From NCBI GenBank assembly GCA_030377865.1, contig JAUCGA010000001.1, positions 1 to 64,000 on the forward strand: 64,000 bases of DNA, given 5' to 3'. A model generated the notes under the pieces. That model did no database searches and was not told where the DNA came from. It saw only the letters and a program-made list of their open reading frames with translations. The position numbers were made by a program, and so were the translations under genes. This document shows positions 1 to 6,834 of this stretch, in pieces (position 1 is the first letter of the stretch; every line of letters starts with the position of its first letter). The stretch comes from Anaerolineales bacterium HSG25. Lineage in GTDB: Bacteria > Chloroflexota > Anaerolineae > 4572-78 > J111.

Positions 1-37
1 AATTACTCAACATGATTTCATCTAAAAATATAAAATT

Positions 38-346
38 TTAACCTTTATTTTCCGAGAAAAGCACCGACCAACAATCCTTATCGCCCACGAGCAAATCTAG
101 GCCCTCTGGTGAGGGGCGTTGACATGGTTTTGCCTCTAAGATTCGGGCGACCTCGGTAGTGGCAGGCGAAAAATAGGCCATAACCTCGCAATGAAGGCGA
201 CCTTCTAAGTTGTGGCGGGTAAATACAGCCATGTCTAGGGGTTTTCCCGCATCCGCAAATAGGGGGAGAAATATCTTTTCAATTTGGGCGATTGGCTCGT
301 AAGCCATCATGCCATCGCCAAGATTTTTGGAGAACCAATTGTTCAT
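38..346 (-). CDS. Conserved hypothetical protein, 102 aa
   Basis: Function not recognised. The composition is that of an ordinary soluble protein. It has no signal peptide or membrane segment, starts MNNWFSKNLGDGMMAYE and contains a central HNLEGRLHCEVMAYFSP stretch. I recall similar short hypotheticals in other bacteria but cannot name a family. No strong ribosome binding site is visible upstream of the ATG. It lies downstream of the DUF58 gene on the same strand, separated by 85 bp that hold half of a dispersed palindrome, so co-transcription is possible but not shown. Confidence 0.5.
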   Translation of the reverse strand: MNNWFSKNLGDGMMAYEPIAQIEKIFLPLFADAGKPLDMAVFTRHNLEGRLHCEVMAYFSPATTEVARILEAKPCQRPSPEGLDLLVGDKDCWSVLFSENKG

Positions 347-374
347 AATATTTTGACCATTCCTTTGCTATTGC

Positions 375-402
375 CAGCAAAAGCAAGATGCTTTTGCACT
401 CC
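375..402. repeat. Solo cargo hairpin of the C/A1 type
   Basis: The arms GCAAAAGCA and TGCTTTTGC flank a short centre, followed by ACTCC. This is one half of the hairpin that forms the core of the C elements (5380, 37680, 51018) and of element A1 (2730). Here it stands alone between the hypothetical gene and the DUF58 gene. Confidence 0.7.
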
Positions 403-431
403 TAAAAAACCCGCGTCCAATGATGTTTGTC

Positions 432-1451
432 TTAAACCACGCCGCGTTGACGCAGGTACGGAACAACCATTTTTTCCAGCGGCCATTCGGCCACGATACG
501 GGCGTAAGTTGCGCCTCGCTTGGCGCAGGCCGACTGTAGTTCCTGACACCAGCGTTCCATGCGGAGACGATATTGAGCCAGCGTGGCCTCATCAAAATAG
601 AAAGGTAGGGTGTCGCCAGTCTCCATATCTTGCAAATCGAGATCGTCAGTAAAGGCGGGCGATACCTCTTGCTGAGTCAGCAGATGGATAACCAATACCT
701 GCCAACGGGGCGGAACCAGATAGCGTAACCCTTCGCTCAACTTGTCGGCGGTGGAGCGGGTTTCACCCTCTAACGGGGCGGTGTCGAGCAGGTCGGAGAG
801 TAGCACTAACAAGCCACCACGGGGATAGTGTTGGGCATAATCGGTTAGGTTCTGAATTAGATTGGCTTCGGTTTGCGGTTGGCTCAGGCCGACGGTGTTG
901 GCAAGCGATGGTTGAACCGCTTGGGCGGGGTTGACCGAGGCCAAAAACTGGAGGGCGCGCACGATTTGCCGTTTGCCCCGCACCGGGCCAAATCCGGCCT
1001 CTAAATGCCGGTTAAAGGGGGTGATATGGATTCGCTCGCCCCCGGCCAAGCCGAAATAGCCGAGCGCGCCGGTCAAGCGGCGGGCGCTGTCCCATTTGCT
1101 GAGGTTTGTTGAGTCAGGCGGATGCCAACTCATTGAAGGGCTATCGTCGAGCAAGAGATGCACATCGACACTTTGCGACGATTCACCCAAACGGACGAAT
1201 AGCTCCTCGGTGCGACCATAAGCCCGCCAATCGACATGGCGCAAATCGTCGCCCACCGTGTAGGAACGATGGTCGTTAAAGTCGAGGGCTGGACGGAGTT
1301 TGCGACTCCGGCGCTCACCCACAATCGCGCCTCGCAAACGGGGAGAGGTACGAAAACTGAGTCGTTCTAGGCGGCGCAGAAACGACTCATCAAACAAAGG
1401 TAGGGCGTTTGGTTCGGATGGGTTACGGTTGAATAGGTTTTTTAGCCACAT
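432..1451 (-). CDS. DUF58 domain protein (VWA-like fold)
   Basis: A 339-residue DUF58 protein. The diagnostic block is at about residues 58-90: DFNDHRSYTVGDDLRHVDW followed by RAYGRTEELFVRLGE. A MIDAS-like DDSPSMSWH at about 103 and LLVLLSDLLD at about 216 fit a degenerate von Willebrand A fold. Family members usually sit beside a MoxR AAA+ ATPase and VWA membrane proteins and are thought to act in assembly or cell-envelope stress. No MoxR gene is within this window, so this copy is displaced from its usual partner. No transmembrane segment is seen, unlike longer DUF58 proteins. The family call is firm; the role is unknown. Confidence 0.88.
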   Translation of the reverse strand: MWLKNLFNRNPSEPNALPLFDESFLRRLERLSFRTSPRLRGAIVGERRSRKLRPALDFNDHRSYTVGDDLRHVDWRAYGRTEELFVRLGESSQSVDVHLLLDDSPSMSWHPPDSTNLSKWDSARRLTGALGYFGLAGGERIHITPFNRHLEAGFGPVRGKRQIVRALQFLASVNPAQAVQPSLANTVGLSQPQTEANLIQNLTDYAQHYPRGGLLVLLSDLLDTAPLEGETRSTADKLSEGLRYLVPPRWQVLVIHLLTQQEVSPAFTDDLDLQDMETGDTLPFYFDEATLAQYRLRMERWCQELQSACAKRGATYARIVAEWPLEKMVVPYLRQRGVV

Positions 1452-1468
1452 AGGATTTGAGGTATTTT

Positions 1469-1501
1469 AGACCTGACAGGTTTTAAAAACCTGTCAGGTC
1501 T
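1469..1501. repeat. Perfect hairpin in a divergent promoter region
   Basis: A 15-bp perfect stem (GACCTGACAGGTTTT and its complement, one-base loop) sits 18 bp upstream of the DUF58 start, between two divergently transcribed genes. It could be a palindromic operator or another dispersed hairpin. The arms resemble the CTGACAGG core of the E-family repeats, which favours the latter. Confidence 0.6.
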
Positions 1502-1559
1502 GGACTACGATTTTTCTGGATGATTATAAGCATGTTACAATGCTTGAAATTTGTAATAC

Positions 1560-1622
1560 CGTGAAACGTGAAACGTGATGTGATGAACCTCACGCCTCAC
1601 GATTCACGATTCACGTTTCACA
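1560..1622. repeat. Imperfect inverted repeat built from short CACG-type motifs
   Basis: Copies of GTGAAACGTGAAACGTGATG on the left are mirrored by CACGATTCACGTTTCAC on the right, making a long imperfect stem immediately before the SRPBCC gene. Similar units occur at 23146-23198. Confidence 0.6.
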
Positions 1623-1625
1623 CTC

Positions 1626-2072
1626 ATGCATGCTACAGATACAATAGAAATCAACGCTACACCAGACCAAACATGGCAGGTACTCACTGACCTGCATCGC
1701 CTGCCAGAGTGGTACGTTCCGGCTCAAAGTATCGAGGTTCAGACCGAAGGGGCAGTACGGAAAGGCTGGCAATTTATTCTTAAAGTAAAAACCTTGCCCG
1801 GCATCGTTTTGGATGCGCTTGGCACGGTAAAAGAGTTCGACCCTACTAATCATGCCATCACTTGGAGTGGCCAAGCGACAGGTATCTCTGGTGATAGTCG
1901 CTGGCAATTGCGTCTCAATGCTGATGGTACGACTCGGATTGACCATACGTTTGAGGGGCAAGGCTGGCTCATGTTCCTGTCCGATAAGTCAGGTCGAAAC
2001 GCCATGACGGTGCGAAAACGGCTGACCAATCTAAAAGCGTTGGTGGAGCGGGATGCTCCACGTGTTGCGTAG
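1626..2072 (+). CDS. SRPBCC-fold protein (polyketide cyclase/dehydrase-like)
   Basis: A 148-residue protein with the START/SRPBCC pattern: N-terminal strand with IEINATPDQTWQVLTDLHRLPEW (helix-grip entry), central KVKTLPGIVLDALGTVKEFD, then ITWSGQATGISGDSRWQLRL and a C-terminal helix NAMTVRKRLTNLKALVERD. Such proteins bind small hydrophobic ligands, but neither ligand nor pathway can be read from the sequence. It is alone on its strand, starting a few bases after an inverted repeat that must lie in its 5' leader or promoter. Confidence 0.8.
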   Translation: MHATDTIEINATPDQTWQVLTDLHRLPEWYVPAQSIEVQTEGAVRKGWQFILKVKTLPGIVLDALGTVKEFDPTNHAITWSGQATGISGDSRWQLRLNADGTTRIDHTFEGQGWLMFLSDKSGRNAMTVRKRLTNLKALVERDAPRVA

Positions 2073-2202
2073 TGCGTGATGCGTAGACGTTTAAGTTGTA
2101 AGAATTCTTTCTTCTACAATATGTTTGATGTCGTCATATATGCCTATCAAATGCAATGTTTTTTCTGCTAAATTGCGATATAAACGATGCATGGGAGAAT
2201 CG

Positions 2203-2532
2203 GCATTAATTAACTTGTGCATTTGGGCAAGGTTCAAAATGGAGGAAATCAGCTTTACAAATTAGGCATGGTAACAGCAATTCCCGTTTTGGTATTTTTT
2301 TAGGATATTTTCTTAACGTCAAGCTGAATAGACCTAACAAATGAAGGTAAACAAGGTTGTATTCCCGTGAAATTTCTAAAGCGGGAATTGCTGGTTATAG
2401 AAACAACGCATCTGTTCTTCTGTATCGGGAGAATAGGTGAACATTTTTGGCTCCTTGATTTTGCATACGATGATAAAAACTGCATCATACCACAGGCCAA
2501 CATGGCGGCAAAATGCACAAGTTAATTAATGC
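2203..2532. mobile_element. Remnant transposable element with perfect 20-bp terminal inverted repeats
   Basis: The ends 2203-2222 and 2513-2532 are perfect inverted repeats (GCATTAATTAACTTGTGCAT and its complement). The right end continues GCTCATTACTAA, and the same end (GCTCATTCCTAA) recurs at 41830-41859. On the minus strand, after an AAGGAG-type site, an ATG opens MFTYSPDTEEQMRCFYNQQF and then stops. This resembles the first residues of a transposase, tentatively ISAzo13-like, and everything after it is lost. A smaller inverted repeat (CAGCAATTCCCG, about 2276-2392) lies inside, suggesting a further insertion that ended the frame. Confidence 0.6.
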
Positions 2533-2729
2533 TCATTACTAACCACTGCAAGATTTTACCTTTTCACTCGGGTTTGAGCGAACCACGAGAGATAAGAAAC
2601 GACAGGAGAATTTGACAAAAATTGAAGGTAGGTGTATTTTGATAGGCATGTTCAAGAGTTTATCGATTCATTAAACCACAGATTTTCGGGCACAGATGGA
2701 TACAGATTTTTATGAATAAAGCAAAAAAT

Positions 2730-2830
2730 GTAGTGGTTAAGATGGTGTTGAAAAAAGAATGCAATAGCTGAAAAGCTATTGCCAAGCAAAAGCAAGATGC
2801 TTTTGCACTCCAATGTCATCTTGACCACTA
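2730..2830. repeat. A-family palindromic element, copy A1
   Basis: The shell is GTAGTGGTTAAGATGGTGTT at the left, mirrored by ATCTTGACCACTA at the right. The cargo is a GCAATAGC/GCTATTGC hairpin joined to the GCAAAAGCA/TGCTTTTGC hairpin of the C family. No flanking duplication is evident. Confidence 0.75.
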
Positions 2831-2918
2831 TAGATAGGCGACTAATTTCGTCACAAAAAGAAGTAAAATATATAGCGGTTTTTCGTTAATTCAAGCAGTT
2901 TAAAAGGAGACAAGTATT

Positions 2919-3470
2919 ATGGCAAAGTACGATTTTTACGGTGTAAATCTTGGTACCCCGCTGAGTCTTGCCTTGGGCACAAGCGGATCAACATGGAATA
3001 ATTCGATTCTTGGTCAACTGGGCGGCAAAACTAAGGGCCAAGTTTTTATTCGTGAAATACAGGATAGAGGCCGAGACGCAGAGTATGGTTGGCGCGTTGT
3101 TGACGCTGTATATTCAGGCGAAGATGATGTAATGAGTTATTTTCGGGCTTACGATGAAGAGGGTAATTTTTTAGCTCAAGCAGCTTTTGGCGTTAATTAT
3201 GGGAGTGTTCCTAGTCGAATTGGCGGTGGCTTCAAATATAGACCAGAATTTGGCAATCAATATTATGTACCAGCTCAAAATAATTTTATGACCGCCAATA
3301 CAGGTGGGTATACGGTGCAAGTGTTAGATACAATGTGGCCCAGCGAAGGTTTAGCCTTTGGTATGTTTAAACAAGGCGACCAACACGCTAATTTAAGAAT
3401 ATCGTTTCAACTTCTTAAAATGAATCAAGAAGGCTCCTATCCTAATGATTTTGGTTTAGCTGTTAGGTAA
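2919..3470 (+). CDS. Hypothetical protein, 183 aa, Gly/aromatic-rich and probably all-beta
   Basis: Not recognised. A clear AAGGAGA site 8-10 bp upstream supports the ATG. There is no signal peptide. The sequence is rich in Gly, Tyr, Phe and Asn (for example NLGTPLSLALGTSGSTWNN and FGNQYYVPAQNNFMTANTG), suggesting a beta-rich, possibly lectin-like fold. That is inference from composition only. It is a single-gene unit between repeat-filled spacers. A GC-rich hairpin with a T tract at 3793-3842 may end its transcript some 320 bp downstream. Confidence 0.7.
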   Translation: MAKYDFYGVNLGTPLSLALGTSGSTWNNSILGQLGGKTKGQVFIREIQDRGRDAEYGWRVVDAVYSGEDDVMSYFRAYDEEGNFLAQAAFGVNYGSVPSRIGGGFKYRPEFGNQYYVPAQNNFMTANTGGYTVQVLDTMWPSEGLAFGMFKQGDQHANLRISFQLLKMNQEGSYPNDFGLAVR

Positions 3471-3586
3471 GGGAGTTCCAGAATTTAAAACCTCTCAAAA
3501 AAATTATGTTTTCTAGAGTAGACAGTGTTAGAGAATACCTCGCTACACGTTTGGGAGATTTATTCTCTTGGAATTACCTAACATTT

Positions 3587-3744
3587 GTAGTGGTCAAGAT
3601 GATGTTGAAAACCATGTCATACTGAGCCGAAGGCGAAGTATCCACCCGAATCTCCCTAGATTCGGGTAAGAGAGACCCTTCGCACTAGCTACGCGTCGCA
3701 GTTCAGGGTGACATGAACATTTTCAACATCAAGCTGACCATTAC
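3587..3744. repeat. A-family palindromic element, copy A2
   Basis: The shell GTAGTGGTCAAGATGATGTT is mirrored by AACATCAAGCTGACCATTAC, with the flanks ACATTT/AAATGT also inverted. The cargo has GTCATACTGAGCCGAAGG opposite CAGGGTGACATG, plus an inner CCGAATC/GATTCGG hairpin. It shares this cargo with A3 at 10326. Confidence 0.8.
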
Positions 3745-3792
3745 AAATGTAGGAAAATTATAACAGAAAGAATTTTTAATACTGATTTTTAG

Positions 3793-3842
3793 AAACCGCG
3801 CATCTCATACCCCTTCAAAACCCTAGACATGCGCGGTTTTCT
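3793..3842. terminator. Possible rho-independent terminator
   Basis: Stem AAACCGCGCAT / ATGCGCGGTTT with a 25-base loop, followed by TTC. The loop is long, so it may be another palindromic repeat rather than a true terminator. Confidence 0.35.
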
Positions 3843-4036
3843 ACAAGCCATGTCTAGCAAGGTCTTTCGATTCTCGATTGGCGATTTTGGATTGTCGATT
3901 GGCCTCCTGTTGGCGAAACAATTGATATTACATGGCTAACTAAATCGTTACTAATTACCCAAGATTAAAAACCTTGTCAGATTGCTGCTGATATTGTACT
4001 AACTTCGCTCAGGCTGATCAAATCACCGTTACAGTT

Positions 4037-4213
4037 TCGGGCGATGGTCATGGTTTCGGCCATTTTAGGAATATAAGCAAAACACAAAACGTAACGCAAA
4101 AGGCGCTAAAGGCGCAAAGGACGCTATGAGAAAAACGTTTGCGTCATTCGCGTCTCTTGCATCTCTTGCGTTTAATCTTTTCAACTGGCCCAAACGATGA
4201 CCAAGGCCCAGTT
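4037..4213. repeat. Large imperfect palindrome with a GGCGC/ACGC-rich core
   Basis: The outer arms GGGCGATGGTCATGGTTTCG and AAACGATGACCAAGGCCC are approximately complementary. The inner core pairs AACGCAAAAGGCGCTAAAGG with CGTCTCTTGCATCTCTTGCG. It has the same shell-and-core architecture as the better-defined families, but only one copy is in the window. Confidence 0.45.
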
Positions 4214-4236
4214 TGATAATAGCCTCGCTCCTAAAC

Positions 4237-4366
4237 TAGGGCTGTTCAGTTCTCCATATTCGTCACGCTACAAGCGTGACCTACGGCCTCATGTCTGACA
4301 ATATCACTGTAGGTGACGCTTGTAGCGTCACAATTATGCCCATATAGACTAGAACTGAACAGCCCT
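4237..4366. repeat. F-family palindromic element, copy F1, with 8-bp target duplication
   Basis: The shell GGGCTGTTCAGTTCT is mirrored by AGAACTGAACAGCCC. The cargo is a TCACGCTACAAGCGTGACC hairpin, the same cargo as in B5. TCCTAAAC is repeated directly on both sides (4229-4236 and 4367-4374). The right copy overlaps the stop codon of thyX, so the element landed at the very end of that gene. Confidence 0.85.
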
Positions 4367-4368
4367 TC

Positions 4369-5181
4369 CTAAACCTTCATATACTTCGGCTTCCAGTATC
4401 CATCCTCTTTATGGAAGTCACCGAAAACATCCGGCTCGGCTTCAATCATGCGCTCCAGCATCATGGAGGCTACGTAGCATATCTCCTCTTCGGCGGCGGG
4501 GTCACAACGCATGGTGAAGATATGTCGCAACGCGCGCAGGTTGCCCGTCCAGACTCCGCCGGTGGCGACACCCATGCCAATCAGGCGGCGAAAAAGTGAG
4601 GTCAATTTTTTCTTTTCTTTGAACTGCTTTAAGCTCTCATAATCCCAAATATCGAGCAGGGCTTGATAGTTTTCCTCCATTTGGGTAAAGGCTTTGTTAA
4701 AGACGGCTCGTGTTTTCTGCTTGGCCTCACGGAGTTCGGGGCTGTCATCCTCACTATCTCGAATCGATTCTGGAATCCAGTAGGCTAAATCATCAAATCG
4801 GATGTAGCGCATGGAGCCTTCGCTGACGGCTAAACCAGCCCGATGACGGTTAAACTCGGCGGTAAAGACGCGACTGACATTCTCAATGGCGAAGGTATAG
4901 TTGACATGCTCAATCACCGAGCCATGCCCCACCTTGAGAATATTGTCGATAAAGGCGGCTAAATCGGTGCGGACTTTAGACACATTTGGATTTAAACCCG
5001 GCTGATAGGACATGTAACAACGTTTACCAGCTAAAGCAATCAGCAAATTGCCGATTGTCGCGGCCTCGGCGGGCGGTAAAGCGAATTCACTCGCTCCAAT
5101 AAAATCGAGCCAGTTCCGCATTTCGGGATGGTCGGGTGCGGTTTTGGCAATTAAAAATACATTTGGTTCAACATGACGCAT
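4369..5181 (-). CDS. thyX: FAD-dependent thymidylate synthase ThyX (motif variant)
   Basis: Flavin-dependent thymidylate synthase, making dTMP from dUMP with methylenetetrahydrofolate and NAD(P)H. About 270 residues, starting at MRHVEPNVFLIAKT after an AAGGA site. An upstream in-frame extension encodes only repeat DNA and is excluded. The signature region GHGSVIEH is followed by NRHRAGLAVSEGSMRYIRF (RHR at residues 112-114). In classical ThyX the motif is RHR-x7-S; here the aligned serine lies one residue further on (RHR-x8-S). The C-terminal FTMRCDPAAEEEICYVASMM is typical of the family. Element F1 touches the stop codon and B1/C1 lie upstream. No folA or thyA gene is in the window, consistent with ThyX-type metabolism. 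Confidence 0.93.
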   Translation of the reverse strand: MRHVEPNVFLIAKTAPDHPEMRNWLDFIGASEFALPPAEAATIGNLLIALAGKRCYMSYQPGLNPNVSKVRTDLAAFIDNILKVGHGSVIEHVNYTFAIENVSRVFTAEFNRHRAGLAVSEGSMRYIRFDDLAYWIPESIRDSEDDSPELREAKQKTRAVFNKAFTQMEENYQALLDIWDYESLKQFKEKKKLTSLFRRLIGMGVATGGVWTGNLRALRHIFTMRCDPAAEEEICYVASMMLERMIEAEPDVFGDFHKEDGYWKPKYMKV

Positions 5182-5186
5182 AGATA

Positions 5187-5265
5187 TAATCCTTTTTCTG
5201 GACACGGATAAACACAGAAAAACACGGATAACACAAAAAAATTCGTGTAAATCCGTGTCCTGATT
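5187..5265. repeat. Imperfect inverted repeat in the thyX leader
   Basis: GGACACGGATAAACACAG on the left pairs with GTGTAAATCCGTGTCC on the right, with repeated AACACGGATAA in between. It lies between the thyX ribosome binding site and element B1. Confidence 0.6.
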
Positions 5266-5272
5266 ATTTTTA

Positions 5273-5552
5273 GGCTCTCTGGTAGATTCCGTGCAACTCA
5301 AAACTGCATCCTGAATTAGATACTTTAATGGGGCAATCTTCCCGCAAGTTTAAACCTTGCGGGAAGATGATGATACAATAGACCTGTTCGGCAATAATTA
5401 ATCATCTCATAAAAACTCAAAATCGAGGCATACGGAGTGCAAAAGCATCTTGCTTTTGCATGTTTACCTCTGGCAAAAGCAAGATGCTTTTGCACTCCTT
5501 TATTCCCGAACAACTCTAATCATGATGTTTGCACGGAAAGCCCCAAAGAGCC
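5273..5552. repeat. B-family palindromic element, copy B1, split by insertion of C1
   Basis: Minus-oriented B shell: GGCTCTCTGGTAGATTCCGTG to 5379, then resuming at 5521 with GTTTGCACGGAAAGCCCCAA and ending GAGCC. Removing 5380-5517 plus one AAT restores the contiguous B sequence seen at 14764, 21292 and 37423. Flanks TATTTTTA and TATTTTTG suggest a 7-bp target duplication. The cargo is the CCCGCAAGTTT/AACTTGCGGG hairpin. Confidence 0.88.
5380..5517. repeat. C-family palindromic element, copy C1, inserted inside B1
   Basis: The shell AGACCTGTTCGG is mirrored by CCGAACAACTCT, with CTCATAAAAACTCAAAATCG following the left end. The cargo is a long GGAGTGCAAAAGCATCTTGC hairpin. AAT is duplicated at 5377-5379 and 5518-5520. 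Confidence 0.88.
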
Positions 5553-5581
5553 TATTTTTGTTGAGAAACGATAAACTTCTG

Positions 5582-6523
5582 TTATTCTTTCTCAAATTCA
5601 TTTTCGACCCGATGGCTAATCAGGTCGAGTTGTTTAGTAATCTCTTCTAACTTATCATGAATTAAATAAATCTCATCTGAGATGGTGACATTTTCATTTT
5701 TTCGTCGCTCGGCCACATCATGTAGCTCTTTTTCCGCATTGGCCTGATCCATGCTATTCATGATAACCCCAATAAACAGGTTGAGAATAATCATGGTCCC
5801 GATAGAAACAAAGGTAACAAAAAAGAGCGCCGCACCGACGGGTAAAGCATACGGAGCGACACATTCTTCGGGATGTCCATCATAACCATATTTATCACAG
5901 CCATACATGTTAATATACATCACATCGGTCCAATCTTCGAGTGTCACCACTCGATACAGGGTCAAGATACCAATTGGCAACGAGCCGAAATGATGGGGAT
6001 CGTTATCACCAAAAATAATGACCGCCATCGTACCGAAAATATAAAACAAGAGTAGTAAAAATAGTCCAACATAGACAATCGAGGAGATACTTTTGAGTAA
6101 GGTCTCAACTAATAACTTGAGTTCGGGAATGACGGTGACAATCCGTAATACCCGTAACACCCGAAACAGCCGGAAAAGGCGCAAAATAGGCAAAAAGGAG
6201 GTATCAACAGGTAAGATTGGCTCCATTAAACTGAAAGCAACGATAGCAAAGTCAAAAATATTCCACGGGTCTGTGAAATAGTTCCACGGTTTTCGGCCTT
6301 CGGCCAATATCTTAATAATTACCTCAACTACAAATATCGATAAAATTAAGCTATCCAAAAACTCAAAGATTGGTCCGTAAGCCCTTATGGCGGACTTACT
6401 AGTTTGAAAACCTACTAAAATACCAGCCAAAATAATCATGGCAGTTATAAAATTCTTAAACCATCTACTTTGAGCAATAGTCGTACTGCTTTTATTAATA
6501 GTCGCAAATGTTTGTGATAACAT
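5582..6523 (-). CDS. Single-domain voltage-gated cation channel (BacNav-like) with acidic filter
   Basis: A 313-residue channel subunit with six membrane segments, expected to assemble as a tetramer in the cytoplasmic membrane. S1 is near residues 22-43, S2-S3 span about 55-100, and S4 carries Arg every third residue (RLFRLFRVLRVLRIV, about 115-130). S5 is followed by the pore loop TLYRVVTLEDWTDVMY and an S6 with TFVSIGTMIILNLFIGVIMN. The selectivity filter TLEDWTD (194-200) differs from the TLESWAS of NaChBac by extra acidic residues and resembles calcium-channel filters. Two cysteines (GCDKYGYDGHPEEC) in the filter-S6 loop may pair. The C-terminal 45 residues form a likely coiled coil, as in BacNav channels. 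The start is chosen because GGAGAG precedes MLSQTF. Confidence 0.93.
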   Translation of the reverse strand: MLSQTFATINKSSTTIAQSRWFKNFITAMIILAGILVGFQTSKSAIRAYGPIFEFLDSLILSIFVVEVIIKILAEGRKPWNYFTDPWNIFDFAIVAFSLMEPILPVDTSFLPILRLFRLFRVLRVLRIVTVIPELKLLVETLLKSISSIVYVGLFLLLLFYIFGTMAVIIFGDNDPHHFGSLPIGILTLYRVVTLEDWTDVMYINMYGCDKYGYDGHPEECVAPYALPVGAALFFVTFVSIGTMIILNLFIGVIMNSMDQANAEKELHDVAERRKNENVTISDEIYLIHDKLEEITKQLDLISHRVENEFEKE

Positions 6524-6565
6524 ATTCTCTCCTACTGGGATTGGGAAGTTGTGATGATGGAGCAA

Positions 6566-6834
6566 CAGCGGTTAATTTTTAACCCAATTGATTAAATTGT
6601 CAAGTTTGTCAGATAGAGAATTCAAAGGTAGAGTCCTGCCTGAATCTTGCCAACGTCGCGCAATCGTAGAGCAACCATCGAACTGAATCTCAGTTTTTGA
6701 GTATAATATATGTAAATATTCAGTGAACTCGCCAGAAAGAGCATCAGAAACCCGATTTCTTTGAGAAATCGGGTTTCTAGAGCTACTTTACTGAACTTTT
6801 ACATGTGGTTTAAGACATGTGGCGGAGAATAGTT
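6566..6834. other. Intergenic region with element D1
   Basis: Divergent region between the channel gene and the peptidase-MA gene. Apart from D1 (6712-6802) and the ribosome binding site just before 6835, nothing recognisable is seen. Confidence 0.6.
6712..6802. repeat. D-family palindromic element, copy D1
   Basis: The shell GTAAATATTCAGTGAACTCG is mirrored by ACTTTACTGAACTTTTAC. The cargo is the perfect hairpin AGAAACCCGATTTCT/AGAAATCGGGTTTCT. No clear flanking duplication is seen. Confidence 0.85.

Larger units (their letters stand above)
2073..2918. other. 846-bp non-coding region with a decayed insertion element and an A-family palindrome
   Basis: No convincing full gene is present. 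The region holds a 330-bp fragment bounded by perfect 20-bp inverted repeats (2203-2532) and element A1 (2730-2830), and ends in the leader of the gene at 2919. The reading frames inside are short and interrupted. Confidence 0.7.
3471..4368. other. About 900-bp non-coding region packed with palindromic elements
   Basis: Holds A2 (3587-3744), a terminator-like hairpin (3793-3842), a further inverted-repeat structure (about 4037-4213) and F1 (4237-4366). No credible gene was found in either strand. Confidence 0.7.

Noticed and set aside
284-652. A 122-codon plus-strand frame opposite the DUF58 gene end
   Set aside because: It is antisense to a confident gene and includes the solo palindrome; no supporting features.
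5182-5301. Forty-residue N-terminal extension of ThyX
   Set aside because: The codons encode B-element and inverted-repeat DNA, and a good ribosome site precedes the internal ATG at 5181.
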